64,000 nt of DNA from Amycolatopsis orientalis DSM 43388 (GTDB lineage: Bacteria > Actinomycetota > Actinomycetes > Mycobacteriales > Pseudonocardiaceae), in contig NZ_ASXG01000172.1 in assembly GCF_000411975.1 (NCBI RefSeq), positions 62,001 through 126,000 on the forward strand, given 5' to 3'. How positions within the stretch are numbered: position 1 is the stretch's first letter; the number at the start of each line of letters is the position of its first letter. Positions 1 to 8,198 of this stretch are shown here, piece after piece. A program made the position numbers and the translations under genes. The notes beneath the pieces are model-generated. The model was given only the letters and a program-made list of their open reading frames with translations. It was not told the origin of the DNA and did no database searches.

Positions 1-131
1 ATGTCGACGCCGCCGCCCGGCTGTTGCTCGGCGCCTGCTTCCAGGAGGCCTTCCTCGCGTCCTTCGAGGAACGCCCGCCACGAGCAGACCTCGCCCGCCG
101 GCTCGCCGCGACGCTGGAAAAGCTCGGTTAG
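1..131 (+). CDS. TetR-family regulator, C-terminal end (partial)
   Basis: Only the last 42 codons are present, read from base 3 to a TAG at 129-131; the 5' part lies before the window. The residues (ARLLLGACFQEAFLASFEER, then RRLAATLEKLG) look like the final two helices of a TetR ligand-binding domain. The DNA-binding domain cannot be seen, so the family call rests on the tail alone. The stop overlaps the stop of the convergent GbsR/MarR gene by four bases. Confidence 0.55.
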   Translation, partial: VDAAARLLLGACFQEAFLASFEERPPRADLARRLAATLEKLG

Positions 132-613
132 TCCCGGTTCTTCCGCAGCTCGTGCCACCGGTCGTACAGGTTGTTGACCTCGACCAGCATGAACGCCAGG
201 AAGTCCCGCATCTCGGCCAGCCGCTTGCCGGCGGGAGTGTCCGGACCGAGCGCCTCGATGCCCTCGGTGGCCGCGTCGCGCCACATGATCAGAAACCGGT
301 CGCGCTTGAGGAACGTGGCGTACCAAAGGTCGTCGTAGAGCTGGTAGTGGTCGCGCCGCTCGCCGGGTTCGCGCACCTTCCGCACCAGGCCGACCTGGTC
401 CAGGTACCGCACCGCGCCGGAGATCGCGGCCGGGCTCACCGACAGCTGCTCCGCCAGCTCGGCGGCCGTCAGCCGCCCCGAGTCGGTCGTCATCAGCGCC
501 GCGAACACCCGCGCTGACATGCGCTGCATGCCGATCTGAGCCATCACGAGGCCGAGGCTCTCGACGTATCGGCGGACGGCGTCCTCGTCTCTCTTCGTCT
601 CCGGCGTCGTCAT
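128..613 (-). CDS. GbsR/MarR-family transcriptional regulator
   Basis: The 161-residue protein carries a winged helix at about residues 45-95 (TAAELAEQLSVSPAAISGAV followed by a wing rich in Arg) and a helical C-terminal dimerisation part. The ATG at 613 is chosen because GGGAGAGGA stands about 8 bases upstream; longer upstream frames run into the divergent ABC gene. It is transcribed away from the ABC exporter genes starting at 708, and the 94-bp gap holds a TTCACAA-type inverted repeat, so it probably represses that exporter and itself. A near copy of the same site lies upstream of the methyltransferase at 57583. The ligand is unknown. Confidence 0.82.
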   Translation of the reverse strand: MTTPETKRDEDAVRRYVESLGLVMAQIGMQRMSARVFAALMTTDSGRLTAAELAEQLSVSPAAISGAVRYLDQVGLVRKVREPGERRDHYQLYDDLWYATFLKRDRFLIMWRDAATEGIEALGPDTPAGKRLAEMRDFLAFMLVEVNNLYDRWHELRKNRD

Positions 614-671
614 CCGTCCATCCTCTCCCACGCCCGTCCAGACGATCACTCGGTCCAGACGTTTTCTTAAC

Positions 672-689
672 TTCACAACTTCATGAAAA
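672..689. promoter_or_regulatory. Candidate GbsR/MarR operator
   Basis: TTCACAACTTCATGAAAA contains the palindrome TTCATGAA (680-687) and lies between the divergent regulator (start 613) and the ABC ATPase (start 708). It matches 15 of 18 positions of a site at 57542-57559. The assignment to the neighbouring regulator is inference. Confidence 0.5.
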
Positions 690-707
690 GAGTGTAGCTT
701 CCGAATC

Positions 708-1607
708 ATGGGAAACGCCATCGCGATCTCCGGCCTGCACAAGGCATTCGGCCGGGTAAAGGCCCTCGACGGCCTCGATCTTCAGGTTCCCGCGGGGGAA
801 GTACACGGATTCCTCGGTCCGAACGGCGCCGGGAAATCCACCACGATCCGGGTCCTGCTCGGACTGCTGCGCGCCGACGCCGGCGAGGTCCGGCTGCTCG
901 GCGGCGACCCGTGGCGCGACGCGGCGAGCCTGCACCACCGGCTCGCCTACGTGCCCGGCGACGTCAACCTCTGGCCCAACCTGTCCGGCGGCGAGGTCAT
1001 CGACCTCCTCGGCCGGCTGCGCGGCGGCCTCGACCAGAAGCGCCGCGCGGAACTCGTCGAGCGCTTCGACCTCGACCCGCGCAAGAAGGGCCGCACGTAC
1101 TCGAAGGGCAACCGGCAGAAGGTGGCCATCGTCGCGGCGCTCGCGTCCACTGTGGACTTGCTGCTGCTCGACGAGCCGACCTCGGGCCTCGACCCGTTGA
1201 TGGAGGCCACTTTCCAGGAGGTCATCCAGGAAGAACGCGCGCAGGGCCGCACAGTGCTGCTGTCCAGCCACATCCTCGCCGAGGTGGAAGCCTTGTGCGA
1301 CAAGGTGAGCATCATCCGCAACGGCCGCACGGTCGAGTCCGGCACGCTCGCGCAACTGCGCCATCTCACCCGCACCTCGATCACCGCGGAGCTGGCCGGC
1401 CCGCCGAACGGCCTCGCCAAACTCGCCGACGTGCACGACCTCACAATGGACGGCAACCGCGTCCGCTTCGACGTGGAAACGCGTTCGCTCGAGGACGCGC
1501 TGCGCCAGCTGACCCAGATCGGCGTGCGCAGCCTGGAAAGCCGGCCGCCGACGCTCGAGGAACTTTTCCTGCGCCACTACGCGGACGAACTCGAGGCCGG
1601 GAAATGA
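708..1607 (+). CDS. ABC transporter ATP-binding protein (ABC-2 exporter)
   Basis: This 299-residue nucleotide-binding protein energises the permease encoded by the next gene. Walker A is GPNGAGKST at residues 37-45; the signature motif has the variant form YSKGNRQKV near residue 131; Walker B is LLLLDEPTSGLD near 150. The C-terminal tail after residue 220 is the usual DrrA-like extension. It ends in an ATGA overlap with the permease start, so the two are translationally coupled. No strong ribosome site precedes the ATG. Its divergent neighbour is a GbsR/MarR regulator, which suggests drug- or lipid-responsive export; the substrate cannot be read from sequence. Confidence 0.9.
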   Translation: MGNAIAISGLHKAFGRVKALDGLDLQVPAGEVHGFLGPNGAGKSTTIRVLLGLLRADAGEVRLLGGDPWRDAASLHHRLAYVPGDVNLWPNLSGGEVIDLLGRLRGGLDQKRRAELVERFDLDPRKKGRTYSKGNRQKVAIVAALASTVDLLLLDEPTSGLDPLMEATFQEVIQEERAQGRTVLLSSHILAEVEALCDKVSIIRNGRTVESGTLAQLRHLTRTSITAELAGPPNGLAKLADVHDLTMDGNRVRFDVETRSLEDALRQLTQIGVRSLESRPPTLEELFLRHYADELEAGK

Positions 1608-3196
1608 CCGCGGTCACCGGCACCGGCCCGCTGATCCGGCTTGCCCTGCGCCGCGACCGGATCGTCCTGCCGATCTGGATCGTCCTGCTCAGCCTTGTCC
1701 CAGTGGCCACGATCAGCAGCTACGACCAGTTCTACCCGACCGCCGCGAGCCGGGCCGGGCTCGTCGCGTCGGCCGCCGCGAACCCGTCGTTCGCGCTGCT
1801 CTACGGCCCGGCGTTCGACCTCGGCACCGCGGGCGGGTTCATCGCCTGGCGGATGGGCGGATTCCTGGCCCTGCTGACCGGATTGATGGCGGTCTTCACG
1901 CTCACCCGGCACACCCGCGCGGAGGAGGACACCGGTCGCGCCGAACTGCTCGCGTCCACCGTGGTCGGTCGATACGCGCCGCTCACCGCCGCGCTCGCGG
2001 TGACCGGCGGGGCGAGCGTGCTGATCGGGGTGCTGCAAGCGCTCACGCTGGCGTCCAAGGTGCCCGCCGCGGGCTCGGTCGCGCTCGGGGCCAGCACGGC
2101 GCTCGCCGGGTTGGTTTTCACCGGCGTCGCCGCGGTCGCCGCGCAGCTCGGCGAGTACTCACGCACCGCGAACGGCATCGGCACCGCGGTGCTCGGCGTC
2201 GCGTTTCTGTTGCGTGGCGCGGGTGATTCGACGACCGACGCGCACTGGCTGTCGTGGCTGTCCCCGCTGGGCTGGGCGCAGCAGATCCGGCCGTTCGCCG
2301 AAGAACGTTGGTGGGTACTGCTTTTGCCCGTCGCGACGACGCTCGTGCTGTTTGCCGTGGCCTACGCGCTGCTGCCGCGTCGGGACGTCGGCGTCGGCCT
2401 GCTTCCGCCGCGGCTCGGCCCGAGCGAGGCGGCACCGTCGCTGCGGTCGCCGTTCTCGCTGGCCTGGCGGCTGCAGCGAGGTCCGTTGTTCGGCTGGCTG
2501 ATCGGCCTCGCGGTCGGCGGCGCGTTGTTCGGGACGATCGCGCAGGGCATTTCCGGACTGGTCGGCGGCACCGAGCAGAGCAGGCAGATCTTCGAACGCC
2601 TCGGCGGTTCGCACGCACTGGTCGACGCTTTCCTCGCGACGATGGTGAGCCTGTTCGCGATGCTCGCCTCGCTTTACGGCGTGCAGGCGACATTGCGGAT
2701 GCGCACCGAGGAGACCTCGCTGCGCCTGGAACCGCTGCTGGCGACGCGGGTCGGACGGCTGCGCTGGGCGGCGAGCCACTTGGTGTTCGCGTTCCTTGGC
2801 AGCGCGGTGCTCGTGCTCGTCGGAGGCGTGCTGCTCGGACTGTCGAACGGGCTGCGCGGCGGCGACGTCGGCCGTTCGGTCGGGAACATGGTCGCGGCCG
2901 TCGCGGTACAGGTGCCCGCGGCGTGGGTGATCGTCGCGGTGGCCGCGCTGATCTTCGGCCTGCTGCCGAAACTGGCGACCGCCGCGTGGGGCGTGGCGGC
3001 GCTGGCGTTGCTGATCAGCATGTTCGGGCCGGTCGTCAACGCGCCCCAGGTGCTGCTGGATGTCTCGCCGTTCCAGCATCCGCCGAAGGTGCCCGGCGAG
3101 GTGTTCACCGCGGTGCCGCTCGTGGTGTTGCTGGCCGTTTCGGCGGTCGTGCTGGCGGCCGGGCTGGCCGGCTGGCGACGGCGCGACGTCGGCTGA
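1604..3196 (+). CDS. ABC-2 type permease (tetronasin/polyketide-exporter type)
   Basis: The 530-residue membrane protein has about twelve hydrophobic segments in two similar halves, the architecture of the large single-gene permeases that pair with one ATPase (as in tetronasin-type exporters). The start is the ATG at 1604, which overlaps the ATPase stop (ATGA). A longer frame reaches back to 911 but lies inside the ATPase gene and is a shadow. The N-terminus begins with a short cytoplasmic stretch followed by IVLPIWIVLLSLVPVATI as the first membrane segment. Substrate unknown. Confidence 0.85.
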   Translation: MTAVTGTGPLIRLALRRDRIVLPIWIVLLSLVPVATISSYDQFYPTAASRAGLVASAAANPSFALLYGPAFDLGTAGGFIAWRMGGFLALLTGLMAVFTLTRHTRAEEDTGRAELLASTVVGRYAPLTAALAVTGGASVLIGVLQALTLASKVPAAGSVALGASTALAGLVFTGVAAVAAQLGEYSRTANGIGTAVLGVAFLLRGAGDSTTDAHWLSWLSPLGWAQQIRPFAEERWWVLLLPVATTLVLFAVAYALLPRRDVGVGLLPPRLGPSEAAPSLRSPFSLAWRLQRGPLFGWLIGLAVGGALFGTIAQGISGLVGGTEQSRQIFERLGGSHALVDAFLATMVSLFAMLASLYGVQATLRMRTEETSLRLEPLLATRVGRLRWAASHLVFAFLGSAVLVLVGGVLLGLSNGLRGGDVGRSVGNMVAAVAVQVPAAWVIVAVAALIFGLLPKLATAAWGVAALALLISMFGPVVNAPQVLLDVSPFQHPPKVPGEVFTAVPLVVLLAVSAVVLAAGLAGWRRRDVG

Positions 3197-3198
3197 CG

Positions 3199-3540
3199 TC
3201 AGCGTTCGTCGCGGAAGAACCCGCTGGTCGGGCCCAGGGTCGTCGGCGGGGGTGCCGGCGGGCTCGACGGAGTCGGGGTGACCGACACCGTGGCCGTGGT
3301 CGTGCGCGGCCGCGGGGCCGGGGGTGCCGGAGGGCGTTCGGTCACGGTGACCGGCGGCAGAGGGAGGCCGGTCACCGTGACCGTCACCTGCTGTACGGGC
3401 GGCGGGGTGGGCGGCGACGACTCTCCGGCCGGACGCGGCGTGCGACCGGCCACCAGCAGCGCGGCGACGAGCAGCCCGCCGGCCAGCCCGGCCAGACCGG
3501 TCACGACGACATAACCCCAGGTGGGAGCGGTGTCCGTCAT
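3199..3540 (-). CDS. Hypothetical single-pass membrane protein, Pro/Thr-rich
   Basis: The 113-residue protein has a short cytoplasmic N-terminus, one membrane helix at about residues 9-31 (YVVVTGLAGLAGGLLVAALL) and then a low-complexity Pro/Thr/Val-rich tail with repeated VTVT units, typical of an extracytoplasmic or cell-wall-spanning linker. There is no recognisable catalytic or binding domain. It converges on the ABC permease with only two bases between stops. The function is not known to me. Confidence 0.6.
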   Translation of the reverse strand: MTDTAPTWGYVVVTGLAGLAGGLLVAALLVAGRTPRPAGESSPPTPPPVQQVTVTVTGLPLPPVTVTERPPAPPAPRPRTTTATVSVTPTPSSPPAPPPTTLGPTSGFFRDER

Positions 3541-3621
3541 CCGGCACCTCCTCGCCGCACGGTCCGTCGGCTACGAGGGTTTCGTCGCGTTGATCATAGG
3601 CTCCGTTACGCACTGTGCAAC

Positions 3622-3650
3622 TTGCTATATACCGACTCAACTTATATAAC
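3622..3650 (+). promoter_or_regulatory. Sigma-70-type promoter giving a likely leaderless mRNA
   Basis: TTGCTA (3622-3627) and TATAAC (3645-3650) are separated by 17 bases. The ATG of the MFS gene begins at 3660, only 9 bases after the -10 box, which is where transcription should start. No Shine-Dalgarno sequence precedes that ATG, so the transcript is probably leaderless. Confidence 0.55.
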
Positions 3651-3659
3651 ACTAACCCT

Positions 3660-4901
3660 ATGAGGGGGATTCTTCGCTCGCCGGATTTCCGGCGGCTCTG
3701 GCTCGCCGACGGCCTCAGCCAGGTCGGCAACCGCATCGACTTCCTGGTGATCCCGCTGCTGGCCACCACGACGCTCGCCGCGTCGGTGGCCGAGGTTTCG
3801 CTGCTGCGGACGCTGAGCACGCTCCCGTACCTGCTGCTCGGGTTGCAGGCGGGCGCGTGGTGCGACCGGATGCGCAACCGCCCGGTGCTGATCACCGCGG
3901 ACCTCGCCCGCGCGGCGCTCATCGGCTCGGTGCCGCTCGCCGCGTTGTTCGGGTCGCTGACGCTGGGCCACCTGTACGTCGTGGTGCTGCTGGCCGGCGG
4001 GTTCACCGTCTTCTTCAACGTCGCCCATCAGACCTACCTGCCGAATCTCGTCGAACGCGGCGAACTGCCCGCCGCGAACGCCCGATTGCAGACGAACCTG
4101 TCCGTCGCCGCGATCGCCGGACCAGGTCTCGGCGGGCTGATCGTGCAGGTCATCGGCAGTGCGGGCGCGATGGCGGTCGACGCGCTGACCTACCTGTGGT
4201 CCGCCGCCTGGCTGCACCGCATCCGCACGCCGGAGGCGCGGCCCGAGCCCGCCGAGCGGAACCTCCGCCGCGAAATCGCCGAAGGCCTGCGGATGGTGCT
4301 GCGCCATCCGATTCTGCGGGCGATCACCGTCCACAGCGCCGTGTCGAGCCTGTTCCAGTCGATGTTCATGGCGGTGTCGGTGGTGTTCATGGTGCGAGAC
4401 CTGCGGCTCACGCCGTTCATGATCGGGCTGATCGGCACGCTCTCGCTGACCGGAGCATTGCTGGGCAGCGCGGTCGCCCGACGGCTCGGTGCCCGTTTCG
4501 GCGCGGCGCGGGCGCTGTTCATCGGCGGTGCCGTGTACAGCGTTTCCTTCCTGCCCAACGCTTTCGCGACGCCGGGGTGGGGCCTTGCCTGGTACATCGC
4601 CGGCGGGATCGCGTCGAGCTTCGGGATCATCGTGCTCGGCGTGTTCACGGTCAGCTTCCGGCAGGCGATCACCCCGCACGAGCTGCTGGGCCGGGTCTCG
4701 TCGGTGTCGCAGACCGTGGTTTTCGGTGTCGCCCCGCTCGGCAGTCTGCTCGGCGGCTTCATCGCGGAACTCACGACAACTCGGGTCACGCTCTACGTGT
4801 GCGGCGTCGGAATCCTTGCCGCGTCGGTGATTCTCGTTGCTTCGCCGCTTCGCAGGATGCGTGATCTGCCGCTAGCCGAGGGAACGGTCAAGAACGATTA
4901 G
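3660..4901 (+). CDS. MFS transporter (12-TM drug exporter type)
   Basis: The 413-residue protein begins MRGILRSPDFRRLWLADGLS, a typical N-terminus for the MFS_3/enterobactin-exporter-like group, and has about twelve hydrophobic segments. A cytoplasmic loop motif of the DRxxxR type (CDRMRNRPVL) is visible near residue 68. The ATG at 3660 is preferred over an in-frame GTG at 3615 because a well-formed promoter lies between them. Its 3' end overlaps the convergent MFS gene by 30 bases. Probably proton-driven efflux of a small hydrophobic compound; substrate unknown. Confidence 0.85.
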   Translation: MRGILRSPDFRRLWLADGLSQVGNRIDFLVIPLLATTTLAASVAEVSLLRTLSTLPYLLLGLQAGAWCDRMRNRPVLITADLARAALIGSVPLAALFGSLTLGHLYVVVLLAGGFTVFFNVAHQTYLPNLVERGELPAANARLQTNLSVAAIAGPGLGGLIVQVIGSAGAMAVDALTYLWSAAWLHRIRTPEARPEPAERNLRREIAEGLRMVLRHPILRAITVHSAVSSLFQSMFMAVSVVFMVRDLRLTPFMIGLIGTLSLTGALLGSAVARRLGARFGAARALFIGGAVYSVSFLPNAFATPGWGLAWYIAGGIASSFGIIVLGVFTVSFRQAITPHELLGRVSSVSQTVVFGVAPLGSLLGGFIAELTTTRVTLYVCGVGILAASVILVASPLRRMRDLPLAEGTVKND

Positions 4902-6035
4902 CGGGACGGCCAGCGCGGCCAGGACGGCTCCGATGAGGCTGACCCACGTGAGGGCTTGGCCAAGCACGGCTGCCGCGAGGACCGGAGTCGCGCTGATGCC
5001 CAGCTGAAACGCCGAGACCGTGGTCGCCCCAGCGAGAGTCGGGGCGTCGGCGGCGATGGCGAAGACCCGGCCGTAGATCGCGGGATTCAGCACGAAAGCA
5101 GCGATCCCGAGCAGGAACACCGCGGGAATTACGGCCCACCAGCGGTGGATCGCGAGGATCAGGACGACCGAAAGAAGCACGATCGCGACGGCTCCGGCGA
5201 GCAGTGCGGCGTGCGGTCGCTGATCGGAGACGCGTCCTCCGATGGACAAGCCGAGGAACGCACCGATCCCGAAAAGCGCGAGGATCGCCGGAATCCAGAT
5301 CGCGGGAACCCCAGTGACCTCGGCGAGCAGGGCCGAGAGGTAGTTGAACGTGATCATGTACGCCGCGGTCGTCAGGATCGTGATCCCGTAGATGCCCCAG
5401 AGCCGCGGCTTGCGGATGGTGGCGAGTTCCCGCGCCACGCTCGGTCTCCCCGTGGAGTCGGTCTTGGTCGCCGGGATCCCGAGCGAACAGGCGACGACCC
5501 CAGCGAGCGTCAGCGCGACCACGGCCCAGAATCCGCCGCGCCACTGCGTGAAGTGGCTGAGCAAGGTGCCTGCCGGTCCGCCGGCGACCATCGCCACGCT
5601 CAGGCCGCTGACCACGACTCCGGACGCGCGGGCGGTGCGCTCCGGAGCGACCAGGCTGATCGCGGTCACCGACGCGACGGCGAAGTATCCGGCGTAGGAG
5701 ACCCCCGAGAGCACCCGGCTCACGAGCAAGACCGGGTAGTCGCCCAGCAGTCCGGCGGCGACGCTGGCCGCGAACACTCCTTGCGTGGCCAGCAGGGCGG
5801 TGCGGCGGGGCCAGCGCAGGCTGAGCACCGCGAACGGCGGCCCGCCGAGGACGACCGCGAGCGCGAACGCGGTGATGAGAAACCCGGCCGAGGACAGCGA
5901 AACCTGGAGATCGCCGGCCACCGCGGGCAAGACTCCGGCCAGAAGAAACTCCGCGCTGCCCATCGCGAACAGGCTGAACGCGAGCAGATAGACGCCGACG
6001 GGCAGGCGTGCGGACGTTTGGACGGTCTTGCTCAT
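4872..6035 (-). CDS. MFS transporter (DHA1, AraJ/NepI-like)
   Basis: The 387-residue permease has the signature FAMGSAEFLLAGVLPAVA in the first membrane helix, characteristic of the DHA1 branch with AraJ, NepI and chloramphenicol exporters, and about twelve hydrophobic segments in all. The ATG at 6035 has GGAGG nine bases upstream. It is divergent from an XRE-cupin regulator gene, and an overlapping pair of inverted repeats sits between them, so regulation by that protein is likely. The substrate could be a drug or a nucleoside-like compound. Confidence 0.85.
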   Translation of the reverse strand: MSKTVQTSARLPVGVYLLAFSLFAMGSAEFLLAGVLPAVAGDLQVSLSSAGFLITAFALAVVLGGPPFAVLSLRWPRRTALLATQGVFAASVAAGLLGDYPVLLVSRVLSGVSYAGYFAVASVTAISLVAPERTARASGVVVSGLSVAMVAGGPAGTLLSHFTQWRGGFWAVVALTLAGVVACSLGIPATKTDSTGRPSVARELATIRKPRLWGIYGITILTTAAYMITFNYLSALLAEVTGVPAIWIPAILALFGIGAFLGLSIGGRVSDQRPHAALLAGAVAIVLLSVVLILAIHRWWAVIPAVFLLGIAAFVLNPAIYGRVFAIAADAPTLAGATTVSAFQLGISATPVLAAAVLGQALTWVSLIGAVLAALAVPLIVLDRSLG

Positions 6036-6080
6036 CACCAACCACCTCCGCGCCCAGCATCGGAATCCACCCGCGAAAGC

Positions 6081-6101
6081 GGCAAGAAACGTTGCCGTTT
6101 C
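6081..6101. promoter_or_regulatory. Overlapping inverted repeats, candidate XRE-cupin operator
   Basis: GGCAAGAAACGTTGCC (6081-6096) pairs GGCAA with TTGCC, and GAAACGTTGCCGTTTC (6086-6101) pairs GAAACG with CGTTTC. Both lie in the 92-bp gap between the divergent MFS and regulator genes. Binding by the XRE-cupin protein is inference. Confidence 0.45.
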
Positions 6102-6127
6102 CGGGACGGATCGGTTGACTGCGCGGC

Positions 6128-6709
6128 ATGAGCGACCACCCCACCGTCGACAGCGTGCTCGAACAGATCGCACCCCGGCTGCGGCAGGCGCGGCACAACC
6201 AGGGCGTCAGTCTCGCCGACCTCGCCCGGGCCACTGGGATCTCGACCAGCACCTTGTCCCGCCTGGAATCCGGGCAGCGCAAGCCAAGTCTTGAACTGTT
6301 GTTGCCGATCACCGCGGCACTGGGCATCCCGTTCGACGAGATCGTCGCCGCGCCGCGGATCGTCGACCCGCGCGTGCCCCAGCAACCCGCGAAGCGCGAC
6401 GGGCGCGTGCTGATCTCGCTGTCACGGCATCAGGGAGAACCCCGCGCGTACAAGCAGATCATCCCCGCGCACGACGAAGAGCCCTACCTCCGCGCACACG
6501 ACGGGTACGAGTGGCTCTATGTGCTTCGCGGACGGCTACGCGTGCGCCTGAGCGAGCACGACTTCATCATGGGGCCCGGCGAAGCAGCCGAGTTCGACTG
6601 CCACATCCCGCACTGGTTCGGTGCGGCGGGCAAGGGTGCCGTCGAAATCCTCAGCCTCTTCAGCAAGTCCGGCGAACGCATCCACCTGCGCACCGGCCGC
6701 CGCGACTAG
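6128..6709 (+). CDS. XRE-family regulator with C-terminal cupin
   Basis: The 193-residue protein has a helix-turn-helix at about residues 14-68 (LADLARATGISTSTLSRLES is the recognition core) and a cupin sensor domain in the second half (EWLYVLRGRLRVRL, then FDCHIPHWFG with a probable metal-ligand His). This two-domain plan is common in local repressors of efflux or catabolic genes. It is divergent from the MFS gene ending at 4872, its most likely target. Its 3' end overlaps the convergent TetR gene by four bases. Confidence 0.88.
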   Translation: MSDHPTVDSVLEQIAPRLRQARHNQGVSLADLARATGISTSTLSRLESGQRKPSLELLLPITAALGIPFDEIVAAPRIVDPRVPQQPAKRDGRVLISLSRHQGEPRAYKQIIPAHDEEPYLRAHDGYEWLYVLRGRLRVRLSEHDFIMGPGEAAEFDCHIPHWFGAAGKGAVEILSLFSKSGERIHLRTGRRD

Positions 6710-7251
6710 ACCTTCCGCAAGCCGTCGAGCAACACACGCACCAGATGCCGGCTGTCTGGCGTAAACCGCTCCACCGCGAGCGCGCCGACGATGAGCGCGC
6801 GCAGGTCTTCGCCGTCGATGTCGGTGCGTACCGCACCCGCGGCCTGTGCGCGTTCCAGAAGCGCGGTGAGGTTCACTCGAAACCGCTCCGCTGCTTCGGC
6901 CTTGTACGCGGAACCGCTTGTCTCACCGAGTGCTTCGCAGATCGCTCGGTTACGCGACGCCTGCTCGATGACGCGCGTGAAGAAGTCATAGAACGCTTCG
7001 CCTGGCGCGTCGGAGTCGATCAGCTCCTGTGCCTCGACGCCGTACTGCTCCAGCCGTTCCACGACGACTGCCTGGAACAGTGCTTCCTTGCTGGGGAAAT
7101 GCCGGTAGACCGTGCCCGCGCCGACGCCAGCCAGCCGCGCGATGTCGTCCAGGGGCACGGAAAGCCCGTCGACGGCGAACGCTGCTTCGGCGGCAGCCAG
7201 CACCCGGGCGCGGTTCCGGCGCGCGTCCGCGCGGAGCGCAGGCTTCTCCAC
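6706..7251 (-). CDS. TetR-family regulator
   Basis: The 181-residue protein has an N-terminal TetR helix-turn-helix (IARLAGVGAGTVYRHFPSKE, about residues 39-58) and a helical ligand domain. The start is a GTG at 7251 with GGAGAG six bases upstream. It is divergent from the SnoaL-like gene at 7434, whose promoter contains the palindrome CGGAGTGCCAACTCCG between its -35 and -10 boxes. The simplest reading is that this protein represses that gene. Confidence 0.88.
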   Translation of the reverse strand: MEKPALRADARRNRARVLAAAEAAFAVDGLSVPLDDIARLAGVGAGTVYRHFPSKEALFQAVVVERLEQYGVEAQELIDSDAPGEAFYDFFTRVIEQASRNRAICEALGETSGSAYKAEAAERFRVNLTALLERAQAAGAVRTDIDGEDLRALIVGALAVERFTPDSRHLVRVLLDGLRKV

Positions 7252-7349
7252 CGGTTCTCTCCTTTGATCTCAAAGTGGTGCGGTCGTCCGATTCTTCCTT
7301 GGAACGATCGTCGCCGCTTCTGACCGTGTCTCAGATCTCCAGGCCTCCG

Positions 7350-7379
7350 TTGACAACCGGAGTGCCAACTCCGTATCGT
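7350..7379 (+). promoter_or_regulatory. Promoter with internal TetR operator
   Basis: TTGACA (7350-7355) and TATCGT (7374-7379) are 18 bases apart. The spacer carries the perfect inverted repeat CGGAGT-GCCA-ACTCCG (7358-7373), so a bound dimer would block RNA polymerase. It drives the gene at 7434; the divergent TetR gene is the obvious source of the repressor. Confidence 0.6.
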
Positions 7380-7433
7380 CGTAAGCGGGTTGCCCGTTCC
7401 GATTATCCCCCGTCTTCCCGAAAGAGGTTTCCG

Positions 7434-8198
7434 ATGCCCCGCACCGTGTCCGAAGTAGCTGAGATCGTCGCCAACGCACTGAGTGCCATCGACGCCGCAC
7501 CGCTCGCGGAGGTGCTCGCCGAGGACGCCGTCTACGAGATCCCGTTCACCGGCCACCGCTCAGCCGGCCGGGACGCCGTGCTGGCCACGCTCGGCGCGGG
7601 CAGCGCGGCCGCGGCCCGGATCGGCCTGGAGAAAGTCGAGGTCACCACCACGGAAACCGCGGACGGGTTCGCCGTCGAACTGGTCGCCGAGGGCCGCAAT
7701 CCGCACACTGGGCACAGCTACCGGCTCCCGTCCTCCGCCGGGTTGCTGACCGTGCGGGACGGCGAGGTCACCCGGTACCGCGACTATCCGAACCACGGCG
7801 CGGCGAGCACGTTGATGGGCACGAAGGAGGTCTTCCAGCGTTTCCTCGACGCGGCGGTCGACAACCGCTGGGACGACCTGGCCGACCTGTACTCCCACGA
7901 CGTCGTGATCGAAATCCCGTTCGCCCCGGACGGCGTGCCGAAGGTGACGCGCGACCGGGAAGACTTGCGCAAACGCTTTCACCAGGCCGGGGAGCGTCGC
8001 CGGATCACCAAGGCGGACCGGGTGGCGGTGCACGAGACCAGTGATCCGGAGGTCCTCGTGGCGGAGTACGACCTGCACGGCGAGTACGACGGCAAGCCGT
8101 ACGTGTCGACGTACGCGATGGTGGTGACGGTGCGGGACGGGCGGATCGTGCACTCCCGGGACTACTCCGGACCGCCGGTGTTCGCGGAATCGGCCTAG
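7434..8198 (+). CDS. Tandem SnoaL-like (NTF2-fold) protein
   Basis: The 254-residue protein consists of two similar NTF2-like halves, about residues 5-125 and 130-250. Each has the pattern LAEVLAEDAVYEIPF or LADLYSHDVVIEIPF followed by a central domain and a VRDGxxxxxRDY ending. Such folds act as small hydrolases, isomerases or ligand carriers; no specific reaction can be named. The ATG at 7434 has AAAGAGG upstream; a longer frame reaching back into the TetR gene is a shadow. It appears to be the target of the divergent TetR regulator. Confidence 0.8.
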   Translation: MPRTVSEVAEIVANALSAIDAAPLAEVLAEDAVYEIPFTGHRSAGRDAVLATLGAGSAAAARIGLEKVEVTTTETADGFAVELVAEGRNPHTGHSYRLPSSAGLLTVRDGEVTRYRDYPNHGAASTLMGTKEVFQRFLDAAVDNRWDDLADLYSHDVVIEIPFAPDGVPKVTRDREDLRKRFHQAGERRRITKADRVAVHETSDPEVLVAEYDLHGEYDGKPYVSTYAMVVTVRDGRIVHSRDYSGPPVFAESA

